Positions 6,014 through 6,139 of a DNA stretch of 6,139 bases are shown in pieces; the stretch's first letter is position 1, and each line of letters begins with the position of its first letter. The position numbers and the translations under genes were made by a program. A model generated the notes under the pieces. That model saw only the letters and a list, made by a program, of their open reading frames with translations, did no database searches and was not told the origin of the DNA. Source of the DNA: CSSED10-109M sp964349455. Its GTDB lineage: Bacteria; Bacillota_I; Bacilli_A; RF39; UBA660. The DNA lies in NCBI GenBank assembly GCA_964349455.1, contig CAYGGG010000045.1, forward strand, positions 1 through 6,139, in the 5' to 3' direction.

Positions 6014-6139
6014 AAAAACATTAAAATACTCGCCAGCATCTAAATTTAAAATTCCTTTTTTGTCGCCATGTGTTTCAATAATATTTTTCATAATAATTAA
6101 ATAATTATTTAAAGTCAGAAATTTTTCGATGTTTATATA
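6008..6139 (-). CDS. divIB: C-terminal end of a DivIB/FtsQ-like cell division protein (5' part outside window)
   Basis: Read on the minus strand from the right edge, 43 codons run in frame to a TAA at 6010-6008. The peptide begins YINIEKFLTLNNYLIIMKNI and ends GILNLDAGEYFNVFK. The pattern of a helix with spaced hydrophobic residues, then a Lys/Gly turn and an LNLDAGEYF strand, resembles the final helix and strand of the extracellular beta domain of DivIB/FtsQ. That single-pass protein bridges the divisome components FtsL and FtsB/DivIC. The position immediately before ftsA matches the common divIB-ftsA-ftsZ order in Bacillota, which strengthens the call. The fragment is short, so the identification rests on tail pattern plus context. 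It lies 53 bases upstream of ftsA. Confidence 0.7.
   Translation of the reverse strand, partial: YINIEKFLTLNNYLIIMKNIIETHGDKKGILNLDAGEYFNVFK

Noticed and set aside
1..6139. Mycoplasma-type code with TGA as tryptophan
   Set aside because: All genes read full length with TGA as stop, and the tryptophan codons checked in the transporter and flippase are TGG.

Overview
The window is AT-rich (roughly 30% G+C by eye). Every gene I can support lies on the minus strand, so it reads right to left as one co-directional block: end of divIB/ftsQ, ftsA, ftsZ, a YfcC-type membrane transporter, a YgjP-type zinc metalloprotease, and a MurJ/SpoVB/YtgP-type lipid flippase that runs off the left edge. The divIB-ftsA-ftsZ order, the FtsZ tail (IPTFLRRRGL) and strong GGAGG ribosome binding sites point to a low-GC Bacillota, probably a deep Bacilli lineage related to the Mollicutes. 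The standard code fits: the reading frames are full length with TGA as a stop, and the tryptophan codons I checked are TGG. A lipid II-type flippase and a DivIB-like protein together suggest that the organism still makes peptidoglycan.

Region by region (plus-strand coordinates): 6008-6139 is the last 43 codons of a DivIB/FtsQ-like protein. 5955-6007 is a 53-base gap holding a perfect TATAAT -10 box and the ftsA ribosome binding site. 4716-5954 is ftsA, 3645-4706 is ftsZ, 2235-3635 is the transporter, 1606-2235 is the metalloprotease, and 1-1598 is the flippase, open to the window edge. No intergenic stretch exceeds 53 bases, and I saw no RNA gene, CRISPR array or mobile element.

Gaps from ftsA onward are 9, 9, -1 and 7 bases, so ftsA through the flippase is very likely one transcript, driven at least partly by the promoter in front of ftsA. 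FtsA anchors FtsZ filaments to the membrane, DivIB belongs to the later divisome, and the flippase would supply lipid-linked wall precursor. Transporter and metalloprotease have no known division role; their place here is either operon hitch-hiking or an untested link.

I do not see a clearly new system. The points most worth a second look are the altered phosphate-2 motif in FtsA, the Ile-Gly hexanucleotide repeat and very short C-terminal linker in FtsZ, the atypical genes after ftsZ, and three junctions where a TAG stop codon forms the start of the next gene's Shine-Dalgarno sequence.
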